Assembly: GCF_051401765.1 (NCBI RefSeq)
Contig: NC_135064.1
Location: 27,750,001 to 27,814,000, forward strand
Direction: 5' to 3'
From: Calliopsis andreniformis
Taxonomy: Eukaryota > Arthropoda > Insecta > Hymenoptera > Andrenidae
DNA length: 64,000 bases
Positions within the stretch are counted from its first letter, which is position 1; every line of letters starts with the position of its first letter. Shown here piece after piece: positions 13,582 to 25,114 of this stretch. The position numbers were made by a program, and so were the translations under genes. A model generated the notes under the pieces. It was not told the DNA's origin, searched no databases, and was given only the letters and a program-made list of their open reading frames with translations.

Positions 13582-13608
13582 GGAACCGACGGAACCGACG
13601 GAACCGAC
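13582..13608 (+). repeat. 9-bp minisatellite, 3 copies
   Basis: Unit GGAACCGAC is present three times without change (13582-13590, 13591-13599, 13600-13608). It lies in a CpG-rich block (about 13000-13920). Its period of nine keeps frames open, which explains the Val-Gly-Ser repeat in one spurious minus-strand frame. Confidence 0.9.
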
Positions 13609-13929
13609 GACGCGCACATCGAAGGGAGATTCTGACCGACGACTCCGGCTTGGGATATCACCTATATGCGAAACGGATCGGATCGAATCGATTCTTCTGC
13701 ACGAAGTGCTCGGGCCCACTCCTTCCCGTGCATCCACCAGCCTGCAGATTATGCTAATATTCAGGGGAGTTGCACCGGATTATCAGCTCGAATATACCCG
13801 CATTCGGTGCAACATCGACGACGATAACGCGAGCCGTATTCAAGAGTATCGCCTCTCGTCGCTCTCTCGACTCGGCGATCGATCGGAGATGCAACCCGTA
13901 ATTTCTGTCTACGTCCCATTCTAGTGAAC

Positions 13930-14660
13930 AATGATTAGCATTCGTACATAAAGTGCCTTACGCGTGCTAGAAGGTTTATATGGGGTATCGATAACGAGAT
14001 TTACCTGATCTCGTGAGATCGGCGGAACGTGTTAGCGATATTACTGACATTGATGCTATCGCATTTTCGTTTGAGATTCGCTCATTGTAGTCTTTCATAT
14101 GGAGATCCAGTATTTTATTGATAATCAAGGTACTCTGTCAAGGATGTACTTGTCGTTCAGTGATGGCTTAATAGGTTTTGTTCTGCAATGTATCTTCGTG
14201 TAGCAGTCCTCTTTTCTCGTTGATTTATTTAACGTAGAACGTACACAAGGTACGTTGATTTCAGTATTTCTAATTGAATTTTCCTAACTTAAATGTTAGC
14301 GTTACACAAAATATTGTCATTAACAAAATTAAACTTGAATTTTAATTATTAATTTGTGTCAAAAGAGCAATGTTTATCATTTTCTAGTAGTATAACTTTG
14401 CTTTCACAAAATGAGAAAGAACTGAAGAGGTTTAAGGTCACACAGAGAGAAAGTAAATAATACTCATATGTCTGGCTACATACTCGACTTTTCTACTTGC
14501 ACCGAAAAGACCAAATCCGCTTTTCTCTGCCAATTTCTCTGCCATAATCATTTACACTGCATCAGCTATTATCTACGTAAGTTTTATTGGCAAGGAATCG
14601 AACTCGATCCTATGTATCACTTTTTCAGCATAAAAAACTGCGTAACGTTCAAGTGGCAGA
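13930..14660. other. AT-rich non-coding stretch
   Basis: After the CpG-rich block ending near 13920 the sequence is AT-rich up to the dispersed repeat at 14666. Nothing recognisable was found on either strand. Confidence 0.45.
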
Positions 14661-14665
14661 GGACA

Positions 14666-14742
14666 CAGCGTGTCGTGAAAACGTTCGTATTTCTGATCTG
14701 GGGAAGACTCGGTGGTTTCATTGAATCCTCGACTCACGATCG
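14666..14742 (+). repeat. Dispersed repeat pair, copy 2
   Basis: Partner of 4798-4850. CAGCGTGTCGTGAAAACGTT (14666-14685) differs at one position from copy 1, and ACTCACGATCG (14732-14742) is identical. An extra 26 bp separates the blocks here. Similarity does not clearly extend past either end. Confidence 0.55.
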
Positions 14743-14749
14743 TTTCCTG

Positions 14750-17700
14750 TCAAAGAAACGGGAGATCGAGCGTAGTCGGTTAAGATAAGTACACGACGGG
14801 ACTCCGACCTATGGTCGGTCATGTCGGAGCAACGCAGTGGCGATGACAGGGCGATATGTCAAACCATTGTCCCTTTAGGTTCTCTTGCCATCGTTCCTCT
14901 CTCACCACCTTGTTTTTTGTCTACGTCACGCAAAAAGGTCCGACCGGGCAAGTACCGGTCGATGCATAAAACAGCCGCCTCCTGGTGAAAGGATCTTTCA
15001 CGCGAACGGAGAAAATCGCGCCAGCCAATTCCTTGCTGCTTGAATGAATGCAATGGAACCTTCTCTTTTTACAGCTGCACTAACGTCCCTTCATTTCGGG
15101 TTAAATAGTTAAATTAGGTAGCTTTCACTCTACTCGATTGTTTGAATTAAAAATACTTTTAGAACTCTATGCATATTGATGACACTTCGTTAAAAAAATA
15201 GATTTTCGTAAATATTGTACAGGATGGACCAAAAATCGAAGATCTTCAATGATAGGTTGAATAAATCAAGTCTTCTTGAATATATATGGTCTACATCCGG
15301 GTGTCGACTGTTCACAGGAAGTCCTGGTACGAAGTTGGGGAGTTCCATAAAGAACTGCCCTGTAGATACTTCGATCAGCATACTTTGCGGCGGTGAATAA
15401 GAATCGGTATTTGGTTGGCAATGCGCAACTGCATTAGAAAACTTTCAATGGTTTGTGAGATAGCTCGCCATAAAATCAATCCTGCTCCTGAATACTTCTA
15501 CAGGTGCTTGCCTCTATCTTTATAAATCACTCCCGCATATTCAATTTATCCCAGCGATTCCTTCACCGTCAGCAATTTTCAGTTGTAGTATCCTGCACAA
15601 CTTATCTAGTCTTCCCTATGGTCCAAGATTTCGTGGCAACAACTCCTAAGGATTTTTGCTTTATTTGCTCCTCGAGGAACGAGCAGGGGAAAGAAAGGGG
15701 GTATTATAATTTTAATGGACGACCAGGACAAGAGACGCCGCACTTGAAAACGTACTCATTACACACGAAACCATAAAAGTCGGACCCAATCCCCTACCGG
15801 CGGGAAACAAAAGTTGGATCGAACAAAGCAATTATAGTCTTGAAGTTGCTCCTGAGCTACCTGAAAGTTCTAACCGCATCTGGTATTCATCCGAGAGACT
15901 GTAATAAAGGAGAGGACAAGACGGGAAGCGTGCTTCAAAGAGTTGCAAAACTTTTCGCCCCATCCGCTCCCTATCTCTTCCTCCCCCTCCCGTCACTTCG
16001 CAATGGCGATTTAAAAAGTCAGCCGATTGTCGATCGTCGAACATCTAACGCTTGCAAACTTCCCCTGCACTCGAGAAACAGCCGCTTGTTACGTGTTTAT
16101 CAGCTAATCCGACCGTCCCAGCGGAGGCGCGGATTCCCCGATGCAGTGGGACCAAACTTTCGAGTGAAATTGGTACTGAAACGTTAATTTCTCGTCCGGT
16201 CGAGAAAAAATTAAAATTTAAGACTTCATGGCCGTCGGGTAATCGATACGTTGCGAACATGTTCCCTCTTTTTTCCTTCTCTTCGATTCGTCCCCGTTTC
16301 GTCGAGCCATCTGCTCCAAAAATTTTCCATTTTCCCCGGTGCAATATGTTTAAGTGCTTCGCCTGCAGCAGTTCACGACTATTTCCTAAACTAGCTCGCA
16401 CGAGTGCCCTGTTTTCAATACCTTATAATTACATTTCCCATCGGCAACTTCTGGGTAAATGAAAGTTAAATCAAAGTCCTGACTCGGAGCGCGACGCCCG
16501 CGAGGAACACCGACGAGGAAACAGATGTCAAGGAGTTTGCTGGAGAATCTAGACAAAGTTGGTACACATATCTCGTGCTGGTTCAACTAATCTGAAAGCA
16601 GCCTAGAGAGAAGAGAATTCTTTTACCTATAAGAACGATTACTGGAGTTATACTGATATTGAAATGGCCCATGGAAGGTCGTAATATGGATCTAAAATGC
16701 AATGCAGTTCTCGACTTTTAGTTTATTTTGGCTTGTAGAATCATACCCCGAGTTTACCACTCACCCTGAAACACCCTGTACACTAAATTTCCCAGTAACC
16801 GGAGATGACGAAGAGCAGTGCTATAACTACAGAGAGCACGAAACTGGCGAAGGAATAAAAAACGCAGCTGGCGGCGTTGAATGTTGCAAAGGAACTCCGC
16901 ATCGACAGGGCTGAAGTTGGAGGGCATGTTAGCCGACAGGGAGACACGCAACAAAGAAGCAGAGGTCTGCAGCAGCGTAGCGGTGCTCGATGATCGCAGG
17001 AGTTCCAGATAAAAGCGGTTGTTTGTTACAATTAGGGCCACTCCTCCGGACAACTCGAGGCAGCGGCTACAGCGAGTCTCCACTTGCCCGCTTCAGCCCC
17101 GGGCCACTTCTTAGCGGCGAGGCTGCACTCTGCACCCCAGGATACGTTCAGTCATCTCCGTCACCTCGAGCGTCTCAAATGGAATTATGCGAAATGGCGG
17201 TCGCGTTTTCGTAATATTCGAGGGGATCTCTGGGGTCCCCCTGACTGTGAGACGGCTTCCATTGTACGTGATTGCCGGCGTAGAGTCTAAGTGCTGACTA
17301 CGAGCACCAGCGCGCGCTATTGTGAGCTACACAGACACGAGCTACCGTTTTACCTCGATGTCGTTTTATTAATTCGATCGGGTTTAGTCGCTTCAGACGA
17401 GTGCAATTAGACGCACGCGAACGCTGGCGCCAGTGAGCAGGGCGCCGATCTTGCTCCGTTTCTCCAGATAGCTCACTTTGCTTTCAGGTGGTTGCTTGTT
17501 CATTTGGTACTGAAGTGGGTAATTTGAAACTGACGAAACTGGGGTTGAAACGAAGCCAACTAAATGGTAATTTGAAGAATAAGGTCGTTCATCGTGTAAC
17601 ACACATAGCGTTCTCCAATGTAGGAAATGTGCCAATAACCTGTATGAATATACGGAACTTTGAGTAGCCAAAAAGAGGAAAATCGAGCGATCACTCGAAT

Positions 17701-20430
17701 CCGGATTGCTCGGAGGAAATGGCAGGAGCAACAAACTTTAAGAATGTAGCGAGCGACATTTCTTGAAGTTTCGATTAAAATTTCATGGAAAGTACAAGAT
17801 CAGCCAAGCTTAGAAGAACAAGCAAATCTTCACAGAAAATCAGATTTTATATGATCCTTTTTAATTAATAATATTTCAGAAATAATTCCTATCTTTTTCT
17901 TCCCTTCTTCAGAGTAAGAGTACTAAGGTGAATTTTAAATAACGTTGCATTAAAGTATGATAAGAAAGGAATACAAGTACGGTTAAAAAACAAACTACAT
18001 TACACATAAAACGCTACCTTGATATACAAGGTATTTCATGGTCGATATTTCTTTCTAAATATTTTCGTAAATAAGAAAAGGTTCTCTAACCGTATTCTGC
18101 CATCCCCTTTAATCCGGTACTATTCAAAATTCATCTCGAATTTTCCTTTCCAAAGCTCATCTCAGCTTCTTCTCGGAGAGTCAAACTAAAAGCAATATTG
18201 ACATTATGCAAGTCACGTACAGGGTACTAAGAGTTCAAAAAAAATAGCTCTGTCCATTGACTCGGGCTTAAAACACTGACATCTAAGATCAATTAACCTT
18301 ACATGAAATCACTATTATACGTTACCAGTTGAAGTACTCGAAAAAAGTTAAAAACCAATACGAATTCTTTATCTCGAAACAATTCGTATAGCATGGTTCT
18401 TTTGACGTGATCTGAGAACAGGAGCAGCTAGGAAACCCAGGAAATAAGATACTTTATCATAAAGCGACGATATCTGAAGGTATTTAGGAAAGCCAATAGC
18501 AAGGGTTCAATCACTTTGAACAAACGTGTCCTCAGATTCATTCTGATAGCCCTTTCATTGATAGGAACCGGTCATTGAAGTGAGTGGACACTTTCTGATG
18601 ACGACAGCATATTGACTGCGCCGCTCAAAGGATTCGATTGACCCCGCCTTCGCTTCCTGACGTCAAAGCATTCGGAGACAGGATCATATCTGTCTATATT
18701 CATGAGCAATAAGTATACGAGGCGGCACGGCGGAGGCAAATGCAAATGCTGTGCCTTTCAGGCCGAAGGTCCGGGTACAATTTTCACAGAACCCCAGGGA
18801 GGACATACGTTTCCGCCGCTACGTACGAATATATATTATAATAGAACGTAAAGAACGGTTCCCTAGCTCCACGGATTGCTTTCTTTTACGGCCACGGTAT
18901 TTTATCCCTTGGTTCCTTGTTTGTAGACCCGAACTTATTCCTTGTGCCGAAACGAACGAGTTCGAGAATCCTTCACACAAATTCGTTTCAATTGGGGCGT
19001 TCCATTGGCTGCTCATTGCCACGGGCAATTGTTTTTCAAGTACCGACAAATATTTCGTGAGGAATTTAGGGTACGAATGCATTACTATCTCGTCACATAA
19101 AATCACGGTACATATTACAACAAATCCATGGTGTGAGCTGACGGCTTTCTTTCGTTTTAAGTATATTTTACTCAAATATGAAACTTTGCTATAATATATG
19201 ATGTGATTTTACCTGATAGGATAGGAATATTGGGTTTTAATAAAGAGTACTGCTGACGCCGCCGTCAGGAAAATGGTTGATCTGTTTCCCTAGTAGAAGA
19301 CTTCCCCAGTAGTACAGCATAAGTTACATATTTTCCTCATCATTCATAGTGGTTTTCATGTCAGTATCAAAAGCAAGCTTTCGCTATTTTTTAACTTGTA
19401 GAATTATTACAATTTCATGCTGACCAAATGCTTTAGAAGAAGCTCTAAGAAGTTAAGTATTCAGTAGAATAAACACAGTAATTATTATTTCATGACTGAA
19501 ATAATATTTAAGTGACTTTATTGTGTCTTGTGAAAATGCAACTTCAAATTAATTTCTGGGGAGGAATTCTCGGCGAAGCTGTCCCATTCTCTAAAGTCAA
19601 TCTTAACCATTTAAATGAAGCTCAGAAGGAGCGTTCCAAGAGCAACAATCCACTTCTTAGCTCCAATTAAAGACCGCTTCTAAAGATATTATAATGTATA
19701 CTAATAATATTGTTTCACAATTATAAACAATCGTGAAGGCGCAGCTTCGGGTACCTCCATTGAAACTTATTACACTATAAATCCCCGTTCGGAGTCTTTA
19801 AACAATAACACAATGCTTTGAGAAATTGATACTGTTGAAGATACCACTTTATATTTCTGAAACTCGTTTAGTCGAAAGTAAGTCACTCTGTTGCGTCACT
19901 TCCTGTTATACTTGTGGCCATTGTTGGGACAATTGCTTTTGTCGCGCGAGGACAATGAGAGTTGGAACAAAGTTAAAAAGTCCATCCTGCTGGTGTTTGA
20001 TAATCCTTTAAATTAACCATCAACGGAGAGCTTTTAATGAAAAATATGAATACAGAAAGTTAATGTTCTTTCTATTGAATAGACCATAATATAATGCAAG
20101 CTTTCTATCCGAAAGGAGTTAAGCTGTCGCGAATGTTCCCCTCGAGTACGTTTGGCACGGACATGAAAGACCACAAACCTAATCGACACCCCAAAAAATA
20201 CTTCTTTCGCTGATGCAGCGCTAAGAACAGTCCTCTCATAAAGGGATTAAAATAAAAGCGTCATTCTGGACACGCTAAATAGACATTCTGAGACCATTTA
20301 TCCAACTGTTTCAGCAGTTTCTTCACACTGACTACTAGTTACCTCTAAAGGCCCCTCTTATCTTGATGAGACGAAGGAAACCAAAGATGAAATTCGAGAT
20401 GAGATGATAAATAGTTCATCCAAAGTGGCC
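14750..20430. other. Non-coding stretch
   Basis: No gene is recognised. 15130-15500 and 17730-18650 are AT-rich; about 15850-16500 and 16900-17400 are more CpG-rich. A plus-strand open frame at 18751-19194 (147 codons, no ATG at its 5-prime boundary) has no domain or signal peptide. Fragments resembling transposon ends near 15409 and 16771 were not convincing. Nothing else could be supported. Confidence 0.45.
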
Positions 20431-20580
20431 TCATTTAGACAAAGGAGAGGTATCAAGGTAGCGTTCCACGCGATGAGGTGGAATGCTATCTTATCCCAAA
20501 TATTGGACACTGCATCGATAACAGTTATCACGGAGCCAGAGAGATGACGTGGTAACGTTACCTATAATAGCAGGAAAACT
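20431..20580 (-). pseudogene. Possible GBBH-like N-terminal domain fragment
   Basis: Read on the minus strand, 20538-20521 encodes WLRDNC, followed by YRCSVQY, an in-frame stop, and then ERYLDT. In gamma-butyrobetaine and trimethyllysine dioxygenases (carnitine synthesis, 2-oxoglutarate/Fe(II)-dependent), the N-terminal DUF971 domain carries WLRDNC followed by a Cys-x-x-Cys stretch and then an Arg/Asp-Thr region. The order here is similar, but with an extra Tyr and stops on both sides. No TauD catalytic domain (HxD...H) was found nearby. It could be a decayed gene fragment or chance; the six-residue motif is the main support. Confidence 0.2.
20449..20497 (+). ncRNA. Imperfect RNA hairpin, plus strand
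   Basis: AAGGTAGCGTTCCAC (20455-20469) pairs with GTGGAATGCTATCTT (20478-20492) over 15 bp around an 8-base loop. Both deviations are G-U wobbles if the plus strand is transcribed; on the minus strand they become A-C mismatches. With one bulged C and one mismatch the stem extends outward to about 20 bp. It is shorter than usual for a microRNA precursor, and neither arm matches a microRNA I recognise. It overlaps the dioxygenase-like fragment on the other strand. Confidence 0.25.
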
Positions 20581-20769
20581 GGGAACTAGTATTGGGGTAA
20601 TCTCCTGTTCAGGAAATTTATCCGCCATCTCGGCAGCTTCCGGCTACATCGCTCTTTCCAGCTCCCTGTTCAGCTCCACTGTTTTGCCAGGATTAATATC
20701 CACAATCCACGGTTCGATCACCCAAAACTTGCTACAAGATAAAGTTATTGGTGCCCTTTAAACCTCGGC

Positions 20770-21805
20770 AATCGAGGAATTGATACCTCGTCAAGATCTA
20801 AATTACAATCAGCGGGAGTTGAGTACTTCTAAAAATATGGGGTCGTTAAGAATTTATTTATTACTGGGTCACAGGAGATATGCACAACCAAAAATGATCC
20901 TTCACATGTCACCTACTTAATTATTCAGTTAGAACAAGCAGTTATTTCGCCATTGACTATCGATAAAATATAGATATTCAAAATAGACTTTCAGTTACTG
21001 GAATATGAACGTATCCTTATTCATATATTCGGTAATCAATATATTCTATTAGAAGCAATGAGAACACATGAGTAGATTTTAGTTAAATATGGCGCATAAG
21101 TTTTTGTCACGTATTTTTATTTAAGTATCTTAAAATTGTCTATGATGATAAATGGAGCAATCAATTCGGGATGCTCGAATGTAGACCAAAGAACTGAGAT
21201 TTTTCACACAGAAATACTTTAGTATTTTCAGACGAAAGTAAGCAAGAGAAGATACGCCGATTCGACGTGAAAAATATATAGTCGAAGGAAGAAAAAATAG
21301 CTTCTTTAAAATCGACGTTATCCTCTTTTGCATCGATCTAAAGGGATTCGAGAGCGAAGCTACCGTGAAACTTTCAGAAAGCACTCCGATAAACTGTATA
21401 ATTCAGTTAAAGAAACTATCAGGAGTGCGCGGCACGAACCTAGGGAGTTTAATTAAAGCTGATCCGGACATTTTCTGGGCACGGTTTCACGGAGGATACG
21501 GAGAGCTAGAAGCTAGCGGGTTTCCTGCCACATTCATAATTGGTGTGTTGTTAGTAATAACGTTATCGATGAATTCACGTAGTTTCAGTATAATAGAAAA
21601 AATAAATATTTTGGTCAAGATAATTATTAGATATCCTAGATATCCTAGGGAAGAACAGTATCAATTCTTTTATAATCCAATATAATCGACATAATTTTCT
21701 GATTTACGTAGTTCCAATAAGAAATAGCGAATAACTCTAAGATACGGTCAAAACTTATGGCGCATCGTGTAACGTGAATATTCTATTAAACAACTCTATA
21801 AACAG
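20770..21805. other. AT-rich non-coding stretch
   Basis: No gene is recognised. A plus-strand open frame at 21365-21685 has no ATG at its boundary, no motif and a shared stretch of low complexity (repeated GATATCCTA near 21631). If the minus-strand frame at 21813-22235 is a gene, this would be its 3-prime flank; no convincing terminator or further exon was seen. Confidence 0.4.
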
Positions 21806-21812
21806 AAGAAAT

Positions 21813-22235
21813 TCATTTTTGCATACCACCTTGATGCACACCCGGGGCTATTTTCGCGAATAAAAGTACCTTCTTTCCTGTGCGAAATGGCACCTTCGGA
21901 GAACCTGAACAGTCACGTACACGAGCGCCTACACCTACGAAACTGTGCATGATAGTCGATAGAGTGGTATCATAAAGCCATACATAGGATATGAAGTCTG
22001 TATAACAGACAATCTCATTGGATAACACACAATACACGACAGCATCCTTTACGTGAACCTTATCGAGGCATCTTTCCTGTCCTGCAATGCCTACACCAAT
22101 ATCAATTCTTCGAATATCATAGCCACCATTAAGGAAATACTTCAAACTACTTGCCAAATAGTTCGGCGCACTTAATACAATTGTACAAATTCCAAAAATA
22201 CAAAATAAAATCACTTTCCGATAACCAAGGTATGT
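21813..22235 (-). CDS. Candidate secreted small protein (unrecognised), 5-prime end incomplete
   Basis: An open frame of 140 codons plus stop with no in-frame ATG near its beginning. Upstream it is bounded by TAG (22238-22236), which could itself be the AG of a splice acceptor, so an upstream exon would have to supply the start. The frame begins with a YRK-type basic stretch followed by VILFCIFGICTIVLSA and then PNY, a textbook signal-peptide pattern with cleavage after Ala. Counted from the GTG at 22214, cysteines at about 49, 62, 70 and 102 follow the putative cleavage site, enough for two disulfides. Codons are balanced and RNY-like (many GAT, GTA, ATT, GGT), unlike the compositionally biased frames elsewhere. 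No transmembrane segment other than the signal is seen. No family is recognised; an orphan secreted or neuropeptide-like product, a domesticated fragment or chance all remain possible. Confidence 0.35.
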   Translation of the reverse strand, partial: TYLGYRKVILFCIFGICTIVLSAPNYLASSLKYFLNGGYDIRRIDIGVGIAGQERCLDKVHVKDAVVYCVLSNEIVCYTDFISYVWLYDTTLSTIMHSFVGVGARVRDCSGSPKVPFRTGKKVLLFAKIAPGVHQGGMQK

Positions 22236-22239
22236 CTAA

Positions 22240-24325
22240 TTATAAATTCAGAGAGTTTTAGCTTCTTAAGTCGTCTAATATGAGCTCCAGTCGACTTAGT
22301 CTCTCTAGATTTATCTTGTGGATTTTATTCTTTTACTTTAGATATATAGGTAGTAGAAACCTAGGATTCAAGCTGTACAGGATACTTCCACTTAGCAGAC
22401 TACCAAAATATAATAGAGATAGTGCATTGAATCTGTAGCCCTATCCAAGCATACGAAAAGTAATTGAGGAAAAAGTTGACATTGTTAATTTATAAATGAA
22501 AGTGGATGTTGGTTTCTCCTTGACACAATATTCCCAATTAGCGCAACAATCTACAACTCGAACATTTTTCAGGAATTATGCATTCGCCAATATTCCTGGC
22601 GGAGCCAATTCAGCTCATAAATTTTCGACGAGCTCTCATCCACTTTTGTTCGGGTCAGGTAATCGCGAGTTGATCAATCGTGAATTCGTAACGGGAGCAA
22701 TATTTCTGAAGGATAAAAAGGGACAAGGATAAAAATACGGGCAGCGGTCAGATCGATAAATCTACGCGAGCATTCTTTCCAATTTGCGTGAACATTTGCT
22801 GGAACACGAAACGGCGCGGGTTCCCCTTTTGCTAGTCGACCTTCGATCGTTCCCCATTATCGCACCGTTTCACCTATGTAACGCGACCTTTGCTGGCCAC
22901 AAGCAAAAGCGAGAAAAAATGCCGGATGAAAGGGCTCGGACGCGGCATCAATTTAACCTCTAAATCGCAATTTAGACGCGTGAATGGCCGCGAATGCACG
23001 GTAGGTACATTAAAGATCCCCACCCCATTAACGCGGTGCGTTCCAGAGGCACGTGAAGCCAGGAGATAGATCATTAACTCTCGGGTCGTCGGTCATAATA
23101 CTTGCGGGAAACGCGCGAACCGCTCCTCTGCTGCTCCCTCTCTTTTGGCCAGCGGCGTCGCGGGAGGAGCTCGAGATAGCAACACGGGCCGGTGGGCAGC
23201 CGACGGTAGGGAAAAAGCAGAGAGGAGCAGACGAGATGGTTTGATAGCCGCGGCCATTCGTTACGATGGCTATGCCGCGTTACACTTTCCGAGCCACTCG
23301 GCCGCTTGAAGCACCACGGAGATCTAAGGGTCTGAGCGTCGGTGAACTGCTCGCCACGGAACTTCCAGAGATGGAAATCCAGAGGCGAGCTCCCAAGGAG
23401 TCGGACGACCTGCACGAGGATCAAGCTTGATGGAGGCACAGAGGGCAGAGGAGAGAAACGAGCAGACAAAGAGGCGGACAAAGAGGCGGCCAGAGCCGTG
23501 GCTAGGGGCGGAGAGACGGGCGCAAGTATCGGGGAGACGGACGAGGGTGGAAGGGAAATGGGTTCGGCTGTCACATACACGTACTCCCTGGAGCTGCAAA
23601 CTGATAGTGGACAAATACTGCGCATTCGTGGCGCACGGTTAGAATTAATTGCCAATGTTTGGCTGCCGGGACGTGGATATTGGGATATGTTCGTTAGGGA
23701 ACACGACCTCTCCCCCTAACGTTAGCTCACTGGAATCGCTCCGATCCTGTCAGAATGGTACTTATGTCGTGCTCTGATGCTCGAAAACGTGCGTCGTGTC
23801 CCGCCGATAATAGGACACCGGCCCATTAATCACCGTAGCCAATCCGAAAAACGATGAATCGGATTTTGAACGTCGAAAATCGTCTCTATCCTTCTACAAG
23901 TCCGCTCAGCCGCATTGTGTAATACGTCAAACGGCGCACCAGCAAACAAATTACATCGTTACATACCGATACCAGGGCAACCGGACGCTAATCCTGCGTG
24001 ACGAGGCGAACTGCTACGGTTCCTGAATTCCAAGAGTTATCGGGGATTGACTAACGAGACTCGATGTTTCTCGTACTTTCCCGCCCTTCACTGGCTCCAC
24101 TCGGAGAGTTACGGCTCCGGATTAACGGCCCTGCGAGCGGATTAACGCGGTTAAATATTACTGACTACAGGCTCGCGTAAAAAGGCAGAGCGGAACAGAA
24201 CCGCCAGTGCTTTAGAGAGAAGATAGCGAGCGAGATTTAGCTGTTGCCCGTTGCCATTCCCCGTTTGCCTTTTTTCCCCGCGGAACTTCGAGTAGATAAC
24301 GCCAGATCCCGCGTTGGATCCTGCC
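22240..24325. other. Non-coding stretch, CpG-rich in its second half
   Basis: 22240-22740 is AT-rich, with a 78-codon ATG-started frame at 22496-22729 that shows no domain. From about 22780 to 24250 the sequence is CpG-rich, with long opposed open frames (for example 23074-23655 minus and 23342-23716 plus) that are typical of GC-rich random sequence. The block leads into the paired elements and the candidate promoter at 25.1 kb. Confidence 0.45.
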
Positions 24326-24331
24326 CACGAA

Positions 24332-24405
24332 CAATTTGGAAGTTAACGACTTTACAGGATACACGGGGATTATGTTAATGCGATGTTTCGGTGGATCGCT
24401 TTCAG
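24332..24405 (+). repeat. Paired upstream element, distal copy
   Basis: Contains CAATTTGGAAGTTAACGAC (24332-24350), a 16-bp spacer, and GGATTATGTTAATGCGAT (24367-24384), then a related TTTCGGTGGA segment. The same blocks with the same 16-bp spacing occur at 24890-24962 in the same orientation. The spacer itself is only about half conserved, so selection or recent conversion on the blocks rather than simple duplication is suggested. The GTTAAC and TTAAT cores are the kind bound by homeodomain and related factors; binding is inference. Confidence 0.75.
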
Positions 24406-24409
24406 CCAG

Positions 24410-24888
24410 ATACTGGGGCGAGGCCGAGGACTGTTCGAGGGCTGCATGCACTCGGCCGCGATGTGTCTCTCTGTACGGATAAACGCCTCCAAGTGGGATT
24501 AACTTCTAGCGCTCTGCTAATTGCTCCAACGATCGTTCGGTTGGTGCATGTACGGGACTGAGCACTGCCAACGCTAATAAGCTGGATGAAACGGACGTAA
24601 GAGCTCTGATGATCGTTGTTGCGCTAGTGGTAATTGTTATGACGCGAATTAGACATGAGAGAGTCGGTTTGTTGTACAGAATGAGGCGTCTAAGTGCCTC
24701 TGTTGTTTCCCAAGAGAGAAAATATTCCCTGTTGAAGCTGTGGAGAACCTGGATGAATTACTCGGTTGCACATCAAGCTTCACAGTATCGAAACGATCGA
24801 TCCTCAGCATCCCTCGGTGAGACCACTTTTTTCGCGTAACGACGAAAGTTGGGGCCATCGGCTGCCACCCCGCGGATTCAACGAATCA
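24410..24888. other. Spacer between the paired elements
   Basis: A 480-bp stretch without a recognisable gene or repeat. A minus-strand open frame at 24212-24451 overlaps the distal element and is judged spurious. Confidence 0.45.
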
Positions 24889-24889
24889 C

Positions 24890-24962
24890 CAATTTGGAAG
24901 TTAACGACACGAGCGGATAGGCGAGGATTATGTTAATGCGATATTTCGGTGGAACGGCTCAG
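24890..24962 (+). repeat. Paired upstream element, proximal copy
   Basis: CAATTTGGAAGTTAACGAC (24890-24908) and GGATTATGTTAATGCGAT (24925-24942) are identical to the distal copy 558 bp upstream, with the same 16-bp spacing. The following segment, TTTCGGTGGA, is also shared. The element ends about 120 bp before the TATA box at 25085, a typical place for a proximal promoter module. Confidence 0.75.
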
Positions 24963-25084
24963 AAGCAAATAGGCGGACAGGGCTGGCAGGCCAGATATAC
25001 GAGCGATACGCGCCCGCGTATGGCTAAGGGCCTTAGACACACATCCACCGCGCCATAGACCGTGGAAACGATTATTGCGCAGGG

Positions 25085-25091
25085 TATAAAA
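25085..25091 (+). promoter_or_regulatory. Candidate TATA box
   Basis: TATAAAA in a GC-richer context (GCAGGG upstream). A start site about 30 bp downstream would fall near 25115-25120; a CGACAGTTTTG at 25125-25135 is a weaker initiator candidate, and no perfect arthropod initiator is present. It is supported by the duplicated elements just upstream and the ATG|GTAAGT downstream. Confidence 0.5.
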
Positions 25092-25114
25092 CCTAACTAC
25101 TTCCTTCCGTGGCG

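Noticed and set aside
13144..13737. 197-codon minus-strand open frame
   Set aside because: Lies in a CpG-rich block and runs through the GGAACCGAC minisatellite; opposing frames are also open, as expected from composition.
15409..15421. TATTTGGTTGGCA, resembling a mariner terminal repeat
   Set aside because: Too short, no opposite terminal repeat, and no transposase remnant nearby.
16771..16780. ACACCCTGTA, resembling a DNA transposon end
   Set aside because: The only candidate partner (near 15221) matches over a few bases with no target-site duplication.
23074..23655. 193-codon minus-strand open frame
   Set aside because: Ser/Pro/Leu-rich low-complexity translation opposite a purine-rich plus strand; no recognisable domain.
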